The notes below the pieces were generated by a model that was not told the origin of the DNA, did no database searches, and was given only the letters and a program-made list of their open reading frames with translations. From Aplectana chamaeleonis (taxonomy: Eukaryota > Nematoda > Chromadorea > Rhabditida > Cosmocercidae), in assembly GCA_029168955.1 (NCBI GenBank), contig JAPDOI010000009.1, positions 4,209,001 through 4,273,000 of the forward strand: DNA of 64,000 bases, in the 5' to 3' direction. Shown here piece by piece: positions 36,383 to 48,477 of this stretch (its first letter is position 1; the number at the start of each line of letters is the position of its first letter). The position numbers and the translations under genes were made by a program.

Positions 36383-38960
36383 GGCGGGTTTGTTGGTCGA
36401 CGAACCATCTCCATCAACCGCTAGATTGGAAAAATCAAAAGCTCCGGAGGGCATGCCTTTCGAGCCATCCGCGGATATCGGTGCACGCTGGAAATTGAAG
36501 CCCTTGCTATTGTTCGATGTGGCAGCATCTGCTGGCCTGGGTCGATGGGAAAGGAAGTGCCGAGTCTGGTTGAATGTGGCGCTCAGCCGTGCACTGACGG
36601 CCGGGTTACGGGAGCTGTCCTTTGCCCTTTCTTCAAAACGGCCCCCCCTCGGCCTTCTTTCCTTGAGAAAAAATATGAGAGAAAAGAACTGGACTTAATC
36701 ATACAAGAACTATTTCTTAACGAGTTTAAAAACAAATTAAAGCACTAACGAATACATTTGAAATGGAAATTAAGAAGACCAACCTCATGGGTGACTGTTT
36801 TGGGAGGCTGGGGAGCTAAAATGACGGCTAGTACCCAAAAAAACTAAACATAAAATAGCAACCTAGTAGATTGTAATACAAACGGTGACGAATTTTTGAT
36901 AAATGTGAAAACTAAATTTTGGTTAAGTAAAAAAAGGATAATCGAAAAAACCCAACTTTCTGCTCAAATTTCTGGGCGATTGTCGCATTTCACAGCTCCA
37001 CCGGTCATTCATAAAAAAATTAGTTTTCCTAATTCTGACACGCATGGAAACATTAAAAAAAACATCAACAAAACCACTGAGTTAACGGAAAACAAAGATA
37101 AACCCACCAGAAAATCTGATCGACGGTTTTTTTTTTCAAAAAAACCTTTTTTGCGATCCCCAAGGCCCGGTTTCTGGGCAGTTACTATTTTCGCGAAAAA
37201 ATCAACTTTTTTGTTTCGGAATTCGGCTTCTAGTTTTTAGGTCATGCTGCGTACTTTGTGCTACTTGTAATTCTACCTACTTGTATAAGAATTGGACGCA
37301 ATAAGATGAAGTAGCTCTGGGAAAACTCCCAATGTTATCATTGAGAAACACAATAAAACTTTTCTTCATTGGACAGCATATTTAACATACGAATAACATA
37401 ACATATAACATGCGAAATGAGACTTCTCGATATAGCAGAATACAACTTGGATAATTGAACCATAAAACCTCCTTACTACACGAAGTTGTCGAGAAGCTTC
37501 CTTTTGAGGGGGAAGGAGAAGAGGTAATACGAGAATGGAGGAAGAAGAAGATAAAATCCCTTGCCCCACCGAAAAAAGCGGCCTTCGTGGCCCAGAATTG
37601 ACGATAACTGGCGAAATGGTGGGGGAGTTTCGAAATGGGCGGCGGCGCTGCGCACCAAAATCCCGCGCCGCGTGTGGCTCTGGGGCGTCCCAGCGCCGCT
37701 TGTGTCTGCCTGCCAGTGTTCTTCTAGTCCTCTCTCCCTCTGCTCTTTTCTTTAAAGTTTCTTCTTCTGTCTCACCTTATTGGGACATCTGCTTTTGTGT
37801 GGTTCCTTTGTACCGTGGGCACCTTCTTTTTGAAAAATTTGGATAAGGTTATTTGAACTGGGAACGATGAAATAAACGAAAAGTATGTTGTATTTACAAA
37901 TGTCGTCAACAGTGAATAATAATCTACACCCTCGCAGAAATAGGTTATTATGTAAATAGGAGAGGATAACAAGCTCACTGAATTAGGCAGCGTGCGAGGA
38001 CGAAGTGGAGCGCAAAATGTCTAAGAAAATCTTATCTTATGGTTCTACAATTAGGGCACATGCTGTATGGCTGACGGCTCAGTGGGCATTTCCAGCTTAC
38101 ACTCGGGAACCCTGTATTTCGTCAGCGAGACGGTAGCATTGCCGTGTGTGAGTCACAAACAATTATTAAAATGCCTGAGCTGTATTATTCCACTCACTTC
38201 TGTGCCATCTTCTCTATAATCAAGAAGGGTTGGTCTCGTTATCTGAGCTTCTACCGTTCTGAAGTTCCTGCGGATAGTTGCTACTACTGGCAGGAACGGA
38301 AGAAGCGCTTGACCGAGTAATTTGCAAGTAAATTGTCTCGACGTAATTTTCAGGCCTCTGATAACGGCGAGCTTGCCGAAACGTCTGGCCAATAAAATCG
38401 ATTTCACCGTTAAAAACCTGTTTGCGGCACAGAGGTGAAAAGAATGATACTAGCGATACTCAGGTTTGAGGAAAACCGGACTTGGAGATCATTGTCTGAG
38501 CTGTATTGGGAACCTCGCATGATTTTTGCCTGGATCAGAGAGCTGATGAATAATTTCTGGTCAGCTTTGGCACGATCTCTCGGAATATGAAATCAGATTT
38601 TGCTCACGACACCTCTAATCTAGATCACCTGCATTTCGGAGCTTTGCGAACATGTAGATAATCGGGCAATTTCTCTTTTTTTCAGATTTGGTTCAGAACT
38701 TCCATTTGGGTGTGATTCAGGGAGTTGAACAGAAATCTGTCGCCTTCGTCTCGATATGTTGAGCACTACTGTAGGCCACGACAATTATAATGCCATTAAG
38801 AGACCGTTATCCAACTCTAAAATTCCGAAACCGATAAATAGATCGCAGCTTCGTGCTCAGTACACAAAATAATCCCCACAGCAAAGTTTTTAGCCGCATT
38901 AGAGGTTTCGACCAACTACCGTAAAATTCCTACCGTATTCTATTCAAAATCGATAACCGG
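36383..38960. other. No gene recognised
   Basis: Noncoding as far as I can tell. Open frames at 36390-36698 and 36896-37240 have low-complexity or AT-driven composition and no recognisable domain. 36896-37240 is A/T-rich with homopolymers. 37600-37720 is GC-rich and partly self-complementary. I cannot exclude a short exon. Confidence 0.5.
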
Positions 38961-40111
38961 TTACCAACCAGGGATGTGCGGCAATTGCCGTTTGCCGGTT
39001 GCCGTTCGCCGGCCGTTTTTGGACGATTTTTGTCGATTGTCGTTCGCCGTTTTTTCACTCACTTTTCGACAAAATTCGGCAAAAGGTAATAGATGACAAT
39101 CGCCGCGATTTGGACGCAAAGCGCTAGTAAGCAAGCCGCGCTCGCCTGTCAACGAATGACCCAGCTCTCGCGTCTTTTGAGTAGAGCCTTTGCTTGTGTC
39201 GAAGAGAAGCTTTCAAAAACAGTTTGCAATTTGGCTGTCATTGCGTCCAGTCCACACTTAGGTACTAACGCTCCCACGCGGATGCGAAGTAGGCTTGAAG
39301 CCTTTCTGGCTCTTATGAGCTCGGCCGGAGCATACCGCGGAGCAGATAGTCATGGCAGAGTAAAAAAGTGATAGAAAGAATTCCGCCTAGTAAGCCTTTC
39401 TGCGATCGTCACGGAAGGAAAGAGACTGGGTATACTTTGGAAACTTCAAGGTAGTATGTGTGACCAACCGAGAGGTCGGTCACGCCGAAGCAATCGTTAG
39501 TATCATAAATTCAGGCCCGAGTGGGTCTTCTTCTCTGAGAGGTACCGAATTTCTCATCCACTCCTTTGGAGATTGGGCAATTAATATAGGGGTTTTCGGA
39601 ACAAGCATTGAAACCTTGTACAGTTTCAGGGGAGGAAACAAAGGGTGCAGAAAAACACTGAATGGCTCAAGTGCCATCTATCTAATATCAATACATTTCT
39701 ACTGAGATCACTAGAAATCTATAACCTAAAGTAAGACCACATTAAAGGCACAGTACACCCTCAGACATGAATTTTGTGATTTTCATTCGTCTGCGTAGTA
39801 GACCCCTCCTGAATAACGCGTGCCAAGTGCGAGATCCCAAACCCTCCGAACAAGCGAGATATAAGCCATCACCACAGGCCCGACCCCCTTACTGATTTTC
39901 GACCTCGATATCGGCTGGATGGATGGATAAATTTTAACCGAGCCTACGTTCTTCAGTTCATTACCGGTCTTTGTCCTTCTCCTGGCTTGCTCTCGTGCAA
40001 CGAGCACCAATGAAAAAAGATACAAGCCTAAGACAACTCGTCCACTAATTTTCCCTCCTCGAATAATAGGCTTTTTTGAGGAGCTTTAACTCCTTTCGTA
40101 GGGGATCTTAA

Positions 40112-40596
40112 ATGCAGTGTCCACGATAAAAACCATGTTTGATTTTTTGGTGGAGATCGGCAGCTGCGGGGCCTAGCGCAATCTTAAAGTTGAAAAAACT
40201 AAGAAAAATGAGCTCGGAACGGTCCCCTACGGCCCCAAAGTTGGACACTCGTCAGCTCGTCACACCCCAGATGCACTTTCCACGCCCACAAACGTGAACA
40301 AATGAATGCTCGAGATCGTTAGATGAGCTGTGGTTTCCGATCAATAGCCTATTTTTCCCTTCATTCTCAACTTCTCTCTTTACTCAGGTCAGCTCGCATA
40401 CATCGGCTGCAAAAGACTGAAGCTACAAGCCTTGGACAACTTGTCCACCAGGGCTCCTTAGCCTAATTTTTGAGGAGCCATAACTCTGTTCCTAGAAGGT
40501 CTTGTACGATTCCAAAAACATCATTGGAATCAGCATGGGACCGTATTCAAGATAGGTGGAAAAGCAGAAAAACGATTCTTATCGTGAACACTGCCT
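40112..40596. mobile_element. TTAA-family MITE copy 1
   Basis: Inverted ends TGCAGTGTCCACGATAAAAA and the inverse of TTCTTATCGTGAACACTGCC, flanked by TTAA (40108-40111) and TTAT. The interior matches 59256-59741 in direct orientation and 61418-61921 in inverse orientation (for example AGATCGGCAGCTGCGGGGCC, AACATCATTGGAATCAGCAT). No coding capacity. Confidence 0.85.
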
Positions 40597-40798
40597 TTAT
40601 ACGATTTCAAGATATCACTGTGATGAACGTGTGATTTTCTCCAACATAAGCATAAAAACAGAGAAATGATTTCCTGGGTGTTCTGTGCCTCTAAGCTTTT
40701 CATTTCTTCCAATGACCCTAGAGTGTCCCTCCCCTATGACTTGGATTGCGCCGTACTCTAAGTTCTGTGTAATCAGCTCACAAACAAATGAACGACTA

Positions 40799-40941
40799 TC
40801 GTCCATCACTGGATGAGGGATCGCCGCGACGCTGCTTAGCGGAAAAAATTGCGCGATCAATAGCCACTCTCCTTCGTTTTCCCGCCCGCAATTTTTCCCG
40901 CCAAGAAGCGTCGCGGCGATCCCCCATCCAGTGATGGACGA
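40799..40941. mobile_element. Palindromic MITE with TA flanks, copy 1
   Basis: Near-perfect palindrome: TCGTCCATCACTGGATGAGG, GATCGCCGCGACGCTGCTT and GAAAAAATTGCGCG, then the inverse arm. TA on both sides suggests Tc1/mariner mobilisation. Nested in the hAT-like element; a second copy is at 42979-43126. Confidence 0.85.
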
Positions 40942-41517
40942 TACAGTTTTGTGATGATGCTGGGAAAAGTAGTGAATGGTTTCAAGAAATGCGGTGTAGA
41001 TCTATCGGTGTGAACTTAACATAAAACAGATTTCCAAATTTTTTTGAAAAGTATTCGTCCAGAGAGTGCAAGACTTTCTCGTAAGCCAATCTTAACTTTC
41101 AGAAAATCTGGTGTGAGTGGCGACTAAATTAGCGCTAAAGTTATCGCTTCGGACCTTTGAAAAGATTGACACAGAGCCTCGAAAGATTACTACTCTCATA
41201 ACACGATATTCTTATCAAAGTTCTTTGATAAGATGCTCATTCCGATGCTGCTTTTTCCCATCAGGTATTGCACTAAAAATTCCACTAATTGTGGTGTTAT
41301 TGAGCAACCATCTTTTATCTTGTTACTGGAATACGAAATGTGCATAAAAAATAACAATTTGTTAGAAGTTATTACTCAAGCATTCGTATAGTTTTTCGTA
41401 CGAGATTTTTATTTTGCCGTTTGTCGATTGCCGATTGCCGGCTGTTTTTGGGCGATTTTTGTCGATTGTCGTTTGCCGATTTTTCAAAATCGTTTGCCGC
41501 ACATCCCTGTTGCCAAC

Positions 41518-42588
41518 TCACCTACTTACTTATCCATGGGATTCATCTTTATTAAACAAATCATGGTTCGTGCACAAATGTAAATTCTGCAGATCTTCAT
41601 TCCACTTTTATTTCTGATTTTCACACAGATAATATTTTGCAGTAGGAAACAGCCTTATAATTTCACTCGATAACGACCGTCTCGAGAATCGGGCGAATCG
41701 GCATTAGAACCTGAATTATACAAAAATCATACACAAAGCACAAAGAAATAAGGGACTAGTGACGGAAATAGAGATGGGAATAGTGAGCGAAATTTTGCAC
41801 TATACCACGTATCCCACTTGAAAAGCAATGTCCTAAACAGATGATGGAATTGGAGTACTACTCATACTAAGCACTGAATTTATTCAACCAAATAAAGGCA
41901 GCTAACGGAGAATAGTGAAATGGACAGAGAAAGGAGGCGAGTGAAAGAATGGATAATGAAAGAAAAAAGAAACAAGGAATTGCTGAGAACTCGCAAGGCC
42001 GAAACTAGTTTGAATACCTATCGAAAAACTGAAAACTTGCGCAATATCGCACATTTCGAGTTGGTCCGGGGCCACTTGAAGAACACTGGGGACACTATCC
42101 GCTGAAAACGCGCTGTCTAGGGTTCGCCTGGCCGAGATTTCTGAACCCCTCCTTAGATATTCTTTGGAAGTGCTCCTGTCTCAGATATTATTTGGCCAGA
42201 AAACGTTTTTTTTTGAGGGACTTCTACTGTTATAATCTACGATGACCGAAGTTTTTCAAGTCACCAGAAGACATTCCGATTTCTTGTTCTAACGAGCTTG
42301 TCAGCCCTTTCGGCGGGCTTACTACAGACCGTGGTCTAGAATGTTAAACTTTCAAGTTAGGATAAATGTAATTTTCTTCGAATTTAGAGAACTCGGAACC
42401 ATTGGAGAACATTGGCGAATCCGCTTTGGTATTCAAATATGGTCCCTATAGTGTTTGAATGATCTATGTAATAATAAAGGCCTGCAAGGTAGAAAGATGA
42501 GGACGAAGGACGTGGGATAGGAGTTCTCTACACACCGAGGGAGGAGCAGTCTCGCCTTTGCGGTTTCAATTCCGCACCATTACAACAT
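41518..42588. other. No gene recognised
   Basis: Unique-looking AT-rich sequence. One lysine- and arginine-rich open frame (41920-42105) has no recognisable domain. Confidence 0.5.
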
Positions 42589-42978
42589 TCACGAAACGCC
42601 AAGTAGAAACTCATTGGTTATCGTGATGCACTCGTTTCGATTGTTAAGCTTTGGATCCCGAGTGCGTATATAAAATGCCTCCAGGGCCTTTCTCACAGCG
42701 ATGTCCGTTTCTTGGCAGAGTACTGTGCAAGTGATTTCAAAGTCGATATTATTGTGTTGTTCAACTCTGTGTTTGCCGAGAGGCGTGAGGAGAGGCGTGC
42801 GTCTTTTTCCAGCCAGATGTTCCTTGAGGCGCACATACAATAATCTTTCCGTCCCTCCTATATATATTTCATTACAAGCCAAACACTGCAATTGATATAC
42901 AACACCGCTCCGCGCACAGTCTCCATCCCTTCCGAATGGGCAAGTCAAGCAGTTGGCAGTGACACACGATCGGTCGTA
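42589..42978 (-). pseudogene. Penelope-like element, GIY-YIG endonuclease end, truncated
   Basis: Minus-strand open frame of about 130 codons to the stop at 42589. It has a CxxC-type cluster (NCLTCPFGRDGDC), GVVYQLQCLAC (GIY variant), NEIYIGGTERLL (YIG), RLKEHLAGKR with the conserved arginine, then H and E positions (GKHRVEQHN, KALEAFYI) and a C-terminal tail. This fits the endonuclease that follows the reverse transcriptase in Penelope-like elements. The reverse transcriptase is missing: a palindromic MITE (42979-43126) interrupts the frame, and the sequence beyond is unrelated. The frame continues through the MITE to 43167, giving a false fusion. Confidence 0.75.
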
Positions 42979-43126
42979 TCGTCCGTCCATCACTGGATGA
43001 GGGATCGCCTCAACGCTGCTTGGCGGGAAAAATTGCTCGATCAATAGCCACTCTCCCTTCGTTTTCCCGCGCGCAATTTTTCCCGCTAAGCAGCGTCGCG
43101 GCGATCCCTCATCCAGTGATGGACGA
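42979..43126. mobile_element. Palindromic MITE with TA flanks, copy 2
   Basis: Same family as 40799-40941: TCGTCCGTCCATCACTGG at the left and CCAGTGATGGACGA at the right, with TA on each side (42977-42978, 43127-43128). It cuts the Penelope-like fragment. Confidence 0.85.
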
Positions 43127-43128
43127 TA

Positions 43129-44140
43129 GATATCGACGATTTTTTGAGCGGGGAAACCCCGTCGCAACTAGGAACGTGCTTGCCAAGGGTGTAGGGGTGC
43201 CCCGTTACGGATAAAAGTCGATAGGTATCACTCTCCCTTTTCCTTTCTACCCATTCCCTCTTTTCTTGATTCGTTCACCTGGTACCATTTCTATCGTCAA
43301 TCACTGAATGGGGAAGCCGTGACGCTGCATGGCGGGAAAAGTTGCGCGCGGGAAATTGAATAGATGATAGCTATTGATCGAATGATTTCAAGCACTATTG
43401 CTGAACGCGGCTTCCTACTTGAGAGAGACAGACGATACAGCTGTTAGTGTGTGAATCCTGGAAATATAAAACAATCCGGCCCAAAACATATCATGAAGAG
43501 GAAAAAATGTGCAACAGCGCCCAATGTGCACATATAGGATTACTATAAGAACATCAGATGAGAAAAAAAGAGAAGTAAGGGAGAGGAACTATAAAAATAG
43601 GCGAAAAAGACGATTTGGATGAATGTTGGTTATGGGAAAATCAGCAGGGAGCGATGCTGGTCGTTTTTTACCCTCAACGGGGCCACTCTACACGCTCGAC
43701 ACGCGCTGTCCTAATTGTGACTCGGCTTGCCCCCCATCCAGAGAATGATCATAAACCCTATTGATTTTTCACCATCCGGAACCACGAGGAAAGGTTGTGG
43801 TCCAGTATGGGGAATCCAGGGTTCAACACCAGTTGCGATTATCGCAAGGAGGTGGGTCGCAAAAGGCTCAGAGACACCTGAGAGAAAGGTGCGTTGCGCC
43901 GATAGGAGGTCGTGTTAGGGACTCGAAAAAAGTTCCCATTGGTAAATGTGATTACTGGTGACCAAATCAACTGAAAAGCTCAAAACGAACGGATTTCTTT
44001 ACGAACAAACTGTTCCGGGTACAGAAGGCCCTGAATACATGTTGAGCTTGTGTCAACCGATTGTGTTGTGGGGTGCTGGTGTAAGAAACGGTATGAAACG
44101 TAAGCTTCTGAAGTGCTAAAAACATGAAAGCGTTAAGAGA
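43129..44140. other. No gene; partial palindromic MITE copy
   Basis: At about 43300-43360 there is a degraded arm of the TA palindrome family (TCGTCAATCACTGAATGGGG, GTGACGCTGCATGGCGGG). The rest shows no gene I can recognise. Confidence 0.6.
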
Positions 44141-44143
44141 ATT

Positions 44144-44440
44144 ACTACTTCAAGGGGTCCTCCTGACTTTTGTAGACAACCTGACTAGCTCTGCTCGGAG
44201 TATGTTTAAGTACGCAAAAAAACGCTTCCGATTACAAACAAAGTCACCCCCATGCTCACTTTGGAAAGGAAATACAGACAGCTGAAAAAAAACTGCTGCT
44301 TTTAGAATTTATTCGCAACTAATTATTCCCGCTAGATTTCAAATTTAGATCCCCATCTTCGAGCTGGATAAGTTTTCTTTGAACTCTCAGTTTCAATATA
44401 TCATTATTTTCAAGGTCCCTCACCAAGGTGAAAGAGTATC
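44144..44440. repeat. Diverged direct repeat, copy 1
   Basis: TACTTCAAGGGG, CTCCTG, CTCTGCT, GTATGTT and CTCACTTTGGAAAGGAAAT recur in the same order and orientation at 45028-45290. Copies are clearly diverged. Could be LTR remnants or two copies of a dispersed repeat. Confidence 0.65.
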
Positions 44441-44441
44441 G

Positions 44442-44515
44442 TCAATCACTGGATGAGGGATCTCCGCGACGCTGCTTGACGGGAAAAAATGCGCGCGGAA
44501 GAAAGAGGGGAGAGT
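44442..44515. repeat. Partial TA-palindrome MITE arm
   Basis: TCGTCAATCACTGGATGAGG then GATCTCCGCGACGCTGCTTG and GGGAAAAAATGCGCGCGG, one arm of the family seen at 40799 and 42979. Confidence 0.7.
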
Positions 44516-44726
44516 ATTATTGATCGAACGTTTTCGCGCTCAACTGCTGAGCGCGGCTATCTCCCTGTCAGCCACGAACGATATGCGAAAGGATCAGTTT
44601 TTTATGGTTTTCGGACAAAATGGAGTATTGTGGAACAAAGTTTGGTGGTTGGAAAATTCTCAACCTGGTCCGGACTCGAATGATTTTCGTGTGATTTGCG
44701 TGCAACGAAACAGGATTTTGAGGCGT

Positions 44727-44874
44727 GTAACACCGGCATGGATCCTTTAGAGACTTTACGTTCCCCACTGGAGGTTGGCGCAAACTCGCTGCACCTATGT
44801 TACGCACCGAGTTTGCGCCAACCCTCAACAGTGAACGCGAAGTCTCTTCCGGATTCATGCCGACGTTATATCCC
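44727..44874. repeat. Inverted repeat with 18-bp central stem
   Basis: Centre: GAGGTTGGCGCAAACTCG (from about 44770) faces CGAGTTTGCGCCAACC with a 19-base loop. Similarity continues outward (CGGCATG, AGAGACTT on both arms). Probably a palindromic MITE or fold-back element; no coding capacity. Confidence 0.75.
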
Positions 44875-45027
44875 GACGATGCGGTTTGCTGCGGATCTGC
44901 AAGAAATTTATTTTACAGAAAAACTAGTTGGCATCCGAAAACTATCACGGATTCAGGGAAAACTTGAAAAACAAAAAGGTTCCTCTTGGCGAACGGGCTG
45001 CGGAGCATCATTTTTGACGATACCTTG

Positions 45028-45290
45028 ACGAACTGTCTACTTCAAGGGGCCCTCCTGGCCCTAACGCGCTCTGCTTAGAATATGTTGAAGTACACAAGAA
45101 ACACCTTCGCACACATCTTAAGCCAGCTCGAGTTCTCACTTTGGAAAGGAAATTTAAAAGCGCGAAATTGAGCTGAAAAAAGGCGTCAAATCTCTAGCGA
45201 AAAATCAACTCACCCTGGGCCTATCCGAAATTTCAATTTTTTCAAGATTTTTGGGACCCTCTCCCACGTGTGTGGGCAATAAAAGTATCC
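45028..45290. repeat. Diverged direct repeat, copy 2
   Basis: Partner of 44144-44440, about 890 bp away, ending with a pair of similar CCCTC(A/T)CC segments. Confidence 0.65.
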
Positions 45291-46720
45291 TTCAGGACCA
45301 GTTTCTATAGGTTATAGACCCAATGAACTTTTTAAAAATAGCTCTTTGAACACTCTATCAAAAAATCGACTCACACCGCACTTTGGAATTACCTAAAATT
45401 TTCTTCACTGCCGGAACCCGGCCACAAAGTCGATATAAAACTAGCGGAAATGGATTCTGGGAGCCAACGAATTTTAACTTTTCCGCTTCTAATCCTGAAT
45501 TAATGAATTATGACACGACATGTAGAGGTAGGGGTAGTAATAGAGAGGTCCAGCAAGAGGGGGAGTGGTAGTAACTTCTCGGACATTATCGCAACGCCGT
45601 GGTGAACCATGGGTGAATCTTGTGGATAGGATCATCACAAACGGCAAGGGGTAGATCGTTGTCCTACATTTGGTGCAGAACCTTTGGACCAGCCTAATAC
45701 AAATCGTGCAAATTTGCAAATTCGCAAATCTATTTGGTATTGATACAACATCTTTTTGCTGCACTGATCTCCCCATTCGGGCTCATAACTTTTTTTGGAA
45801 TGGGTTTTAGTAAGGGACCCACACAATTTTCGCTGCGAGCATCAAGGTCGTCCCCACAAAGCACTAGTTTTCGCATATTGTGGAGGCCACGCCAAAATGG
45901 TTGCACTTGTTTTCCAGAGCGATTTCCGGTTAGCGATTTTCAGAGCGCGAGCAGATTCATGATTTATACAGGGGGCATATTCTCATATACCACTCCATGA
46001 AATTCCAGAATACATTGCTGTGATTGTTTTGCTGTTTATTTGTTTCACATTTTAGTCAGCAATGGAATAACATCTGCTGGCTTAATGCTTTTGTTTACAC
46101 GATTGATGTTTTCGATGTCATCCGACAGATTTTATGGCATAATTGAGATAGCGATGTTGATGGAGGAGAGCTGGAATTTCTTAGAGTGATTTCTAAGCCC
46201 TCGGGGGGGGGGTAGATGATCAACTCCTTTATCGACATTTGACACATTTTTTGTAGAGCGAAGGCGAAGAACACTTGTGATAATTCTCTACAACAAGAAA
46301 TTACAGAGAGAAGCTTTATAAATGCTGGATTCAATGGACCCACAAAGAAGCACACTTGAGCAAAGTGGCCATTCAAAACGAGATATACATTCCCAGCACC
46401 GTTTTCTGGAGTAAAATTTGAATTTCCTCTCCGTAGACGCGGAACTAATCCTTGAACAGAGTTATAGGCGTTTTCCCCCTATTCTCTCTTGTTGGTCGAG
46501 CATTTGCTTTATTTCGATCAGGTGGGTTCGAAGGCATTGAAGAACATCGTTTAAGATCTGGCTTCAAACTTTTCAAAGAGGGGTATTGAGTTGGTGATCA
46601 CGAATGTGAAGTTAATTCGTCGGGTTTCTAAAATCCTTCATTTTGGGGCTCGACGCGACTTTAACTACTCCAGGAATCCTTGGATAGATTTGCTCAAAAC
46701 TTCACTGTGAGGGTTACCCT
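45291..46720. other. No gene recognised
   Basis: No convincing gene, only short open frames without domains. A run of 10 G lies near 46203-46212. Confidence 0.5.
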
Positions 46721-46867
46721 CTATAAAACGTCGTTATTCACAACACTCGAGGCACTAACGGCGCGCGCGATGCCTCAGCCTCTGTTTGCCCTCCGCACTC
46801 TCATTGTCTCTAGCCTCCGCTCCGCACAAGCACGCGTAGGAACCATGTGAATTTCGTCGTGTTATGG
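46721..46867. mobile_element. Short MITE with CTATAAAACG ends, copy 1
   Basis: 147 bp, starting CTATAAAACGTCG and ending near CGTCGTGTTATGG. Interior matches 56159-56305 (GCGCGC, CCTCAGCCTC, CACTCTCATTGTCTCTA, CACGCGTAGGAACCA). Same orientation as copy 2. Confidence 0.75.
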
Positions 46868-48477
46868 CCTGTACTTGGGGCAGTGAACACGGCATTGACG
46901 ACCGAAAATCGACTTTCGAAAGATTACGATAGGTAACGGTGGGTAGTTTTGTCGAGCTCTCAGATTTAGCTAAAAACTTTCTTATGGAAGAAGTGTGGGG
47001 ATGGTTAAGACGAATTAGACGTCTTTTTTGTCGATTTTCGCAATGTTTAGGTTGGTTGCGTAAGCTAGATGACATTATGCTGGCCGCAATCTACGGTAAA
47101 CCCTAGAATATTCACAGGCTGACCACGTATTTGAGTTCAGCAAGCTAATTAACTTCAGGTAACGAGTTTCGAGCCAAGTTTTAGAAGATTTCCAGGAACA
47201 CTCGGTAAAGTGGCTTTGTGGGTGAGTACTCTTACCTATCCGCATAGACTTGAAAGGTCCTATAACTCCCTTTATAGAAGCGTTCCTCCGCCACGGAGTG
47301 AAAATTCGAGTTCTACGCCAGAAAATGATTTTAGAGACGTGTATTTCTTCCTAAATGGCAACGTTGTCCAAGTGTGTTCCCCTTGACAAACCTTATATAT
47401 TTTGCTTAATAGGTGCATAGTCATAATAGACGCTTCTAGTGGGAATGACGGGGACTTTCTACTCAGATATTTTTGGGGAAGTTCCCGCGGACAATAGACC
47501 TGATTGGGTCGTTATCACTCGATAGAGGGGAGAGGGCCGAGACGTCCCCCCCCGGAAGGAGACGTCTCGCCCCTCTCCATTCGAATTATACACAACGATA
47601 AGGCGTTCGAAACAGTCGACTCGGGGACAGTACAAGGGAAGTTCGCTTCACGGTTGTTCCCAGAGCCACCCCCCAAACATGATGAACGAGAAAACAAAGC
47701 CGCACGCAGTGTATACGATGATGCAAACGGGCTAGTCGCGAGGTGGTTTGGCACTTCGCAAGTTGAGGAAGAAGACCAGCCACTCAAGGACGGTGTAAGG
47801 TATCTCTGTCCAGTTTACCAGGGTAGTTAATAGGCCTTTCTGAATCCTTTCGTCAAAGGTGATAATTTTTGATAATATTTCCGCTTTCGAAGAACAGGAA
47901 AGTGTTGAAAACGACGAGTATCCGCAAGCCGACTTTTGATAAATCAATGACCAATGGATGTTGGGTTGCGACAGCTAGACTGGCCATCGGGAGAACAAGG
48001 GAAAACCTGCTAGCCGGAGGTCCCCTCCGCCTCCCCTCGATTCGGGGGAAGTTCCCCAGTTGTTTAGAGGGAAGTTCTGCTGTCGTTCTTGGGAACTTCC
48101 CTATGAATGTCTGAGTACAAATCCTCTGCAAGGAAGTGCACCTCTTTATCGCACGCAGGCTAGGGCGCGAGGTGTGATACAATCCAACATTGGTCCGACC
48201 CCCCTTCCCACCACCCAAGTAAAGCAATTTGCCAGCCCCCCCCCCCTGGTAAAGTGATGGCGACGACCGGGGGGGAAGGTCCTCACTTTGTAAATTTTTG
48301 TAGTGAACGATTTTTTAGATCAAGACTACATTGATGCATCGATTGCATCAATTAATATCCTAATAATGCAATAAATAAACAAAGCAATAAGTAAATGTTT
48401 TCCTCGAAAGCAGACAAAAACAACTCTCTTGAGACAATGACAACACCAAATGTTTGTTCAATGGCTGAACATTCATT
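46868..48477. other. No gene; short hairpin
   Basis: No recognised gene. A GC-rich inverted repeat lies at 47529-47578 (GGAGAGGGCCGAGACGT facing ACGTCTCGCCCCTCTCC). Nearby C-runs and GGGGAAGTTCCC motifs at about 47474, 48045 and 48090 suggest an old dispersed repeat. Confidence 0.5.

Larger units (their letters stand above)
38969..41509. mobile_element. hAT-like element, 2.5 kb, non-autonomous, with nested insertions
   Basis: Termini CAGGGATGTGCGGCAA (38969-38984) and its inverse TTGCCGCACATCCCTG (41494-41509) give 16-bp inverted repeats with the CAGGG start typical of hAT. Flanking 8-mers TTACCAAC (38961-38968) and TTGCCAAC (41510-41517) match 7/8, the hAT duplication length. Just inside both ends lies a GCCG-rich block with TTTTTGTCGATTGTCGTT, and it is in direct, not inverted, orientation. 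No transposase is recognisable. A TTAA-family MITE (40112-40596) and a TA palindrome (40799-40941) are nested inside. Confidence 0.8.

Noticed and set aside
36896..37240. 114-codon lysine-rich frame
   Set aside because: It is driven by A-rich composition with homopolymers. No domain or splice context supports it.
43020..43214. Small protein with PLSSVAAIPHPVMDD
   Set aside because: The same peptide is encoded by every copy of the palindromic MITE, on either strand, because it is palindromic.
47504..47830. 108-codon frame containing NDKAFETV, reminiscent of a reverse transcriptase motif
   Set aside because: No other reverse transcriptase blocks flank it and it starts inside a GC-rich hairpin. 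The match is too short to use.
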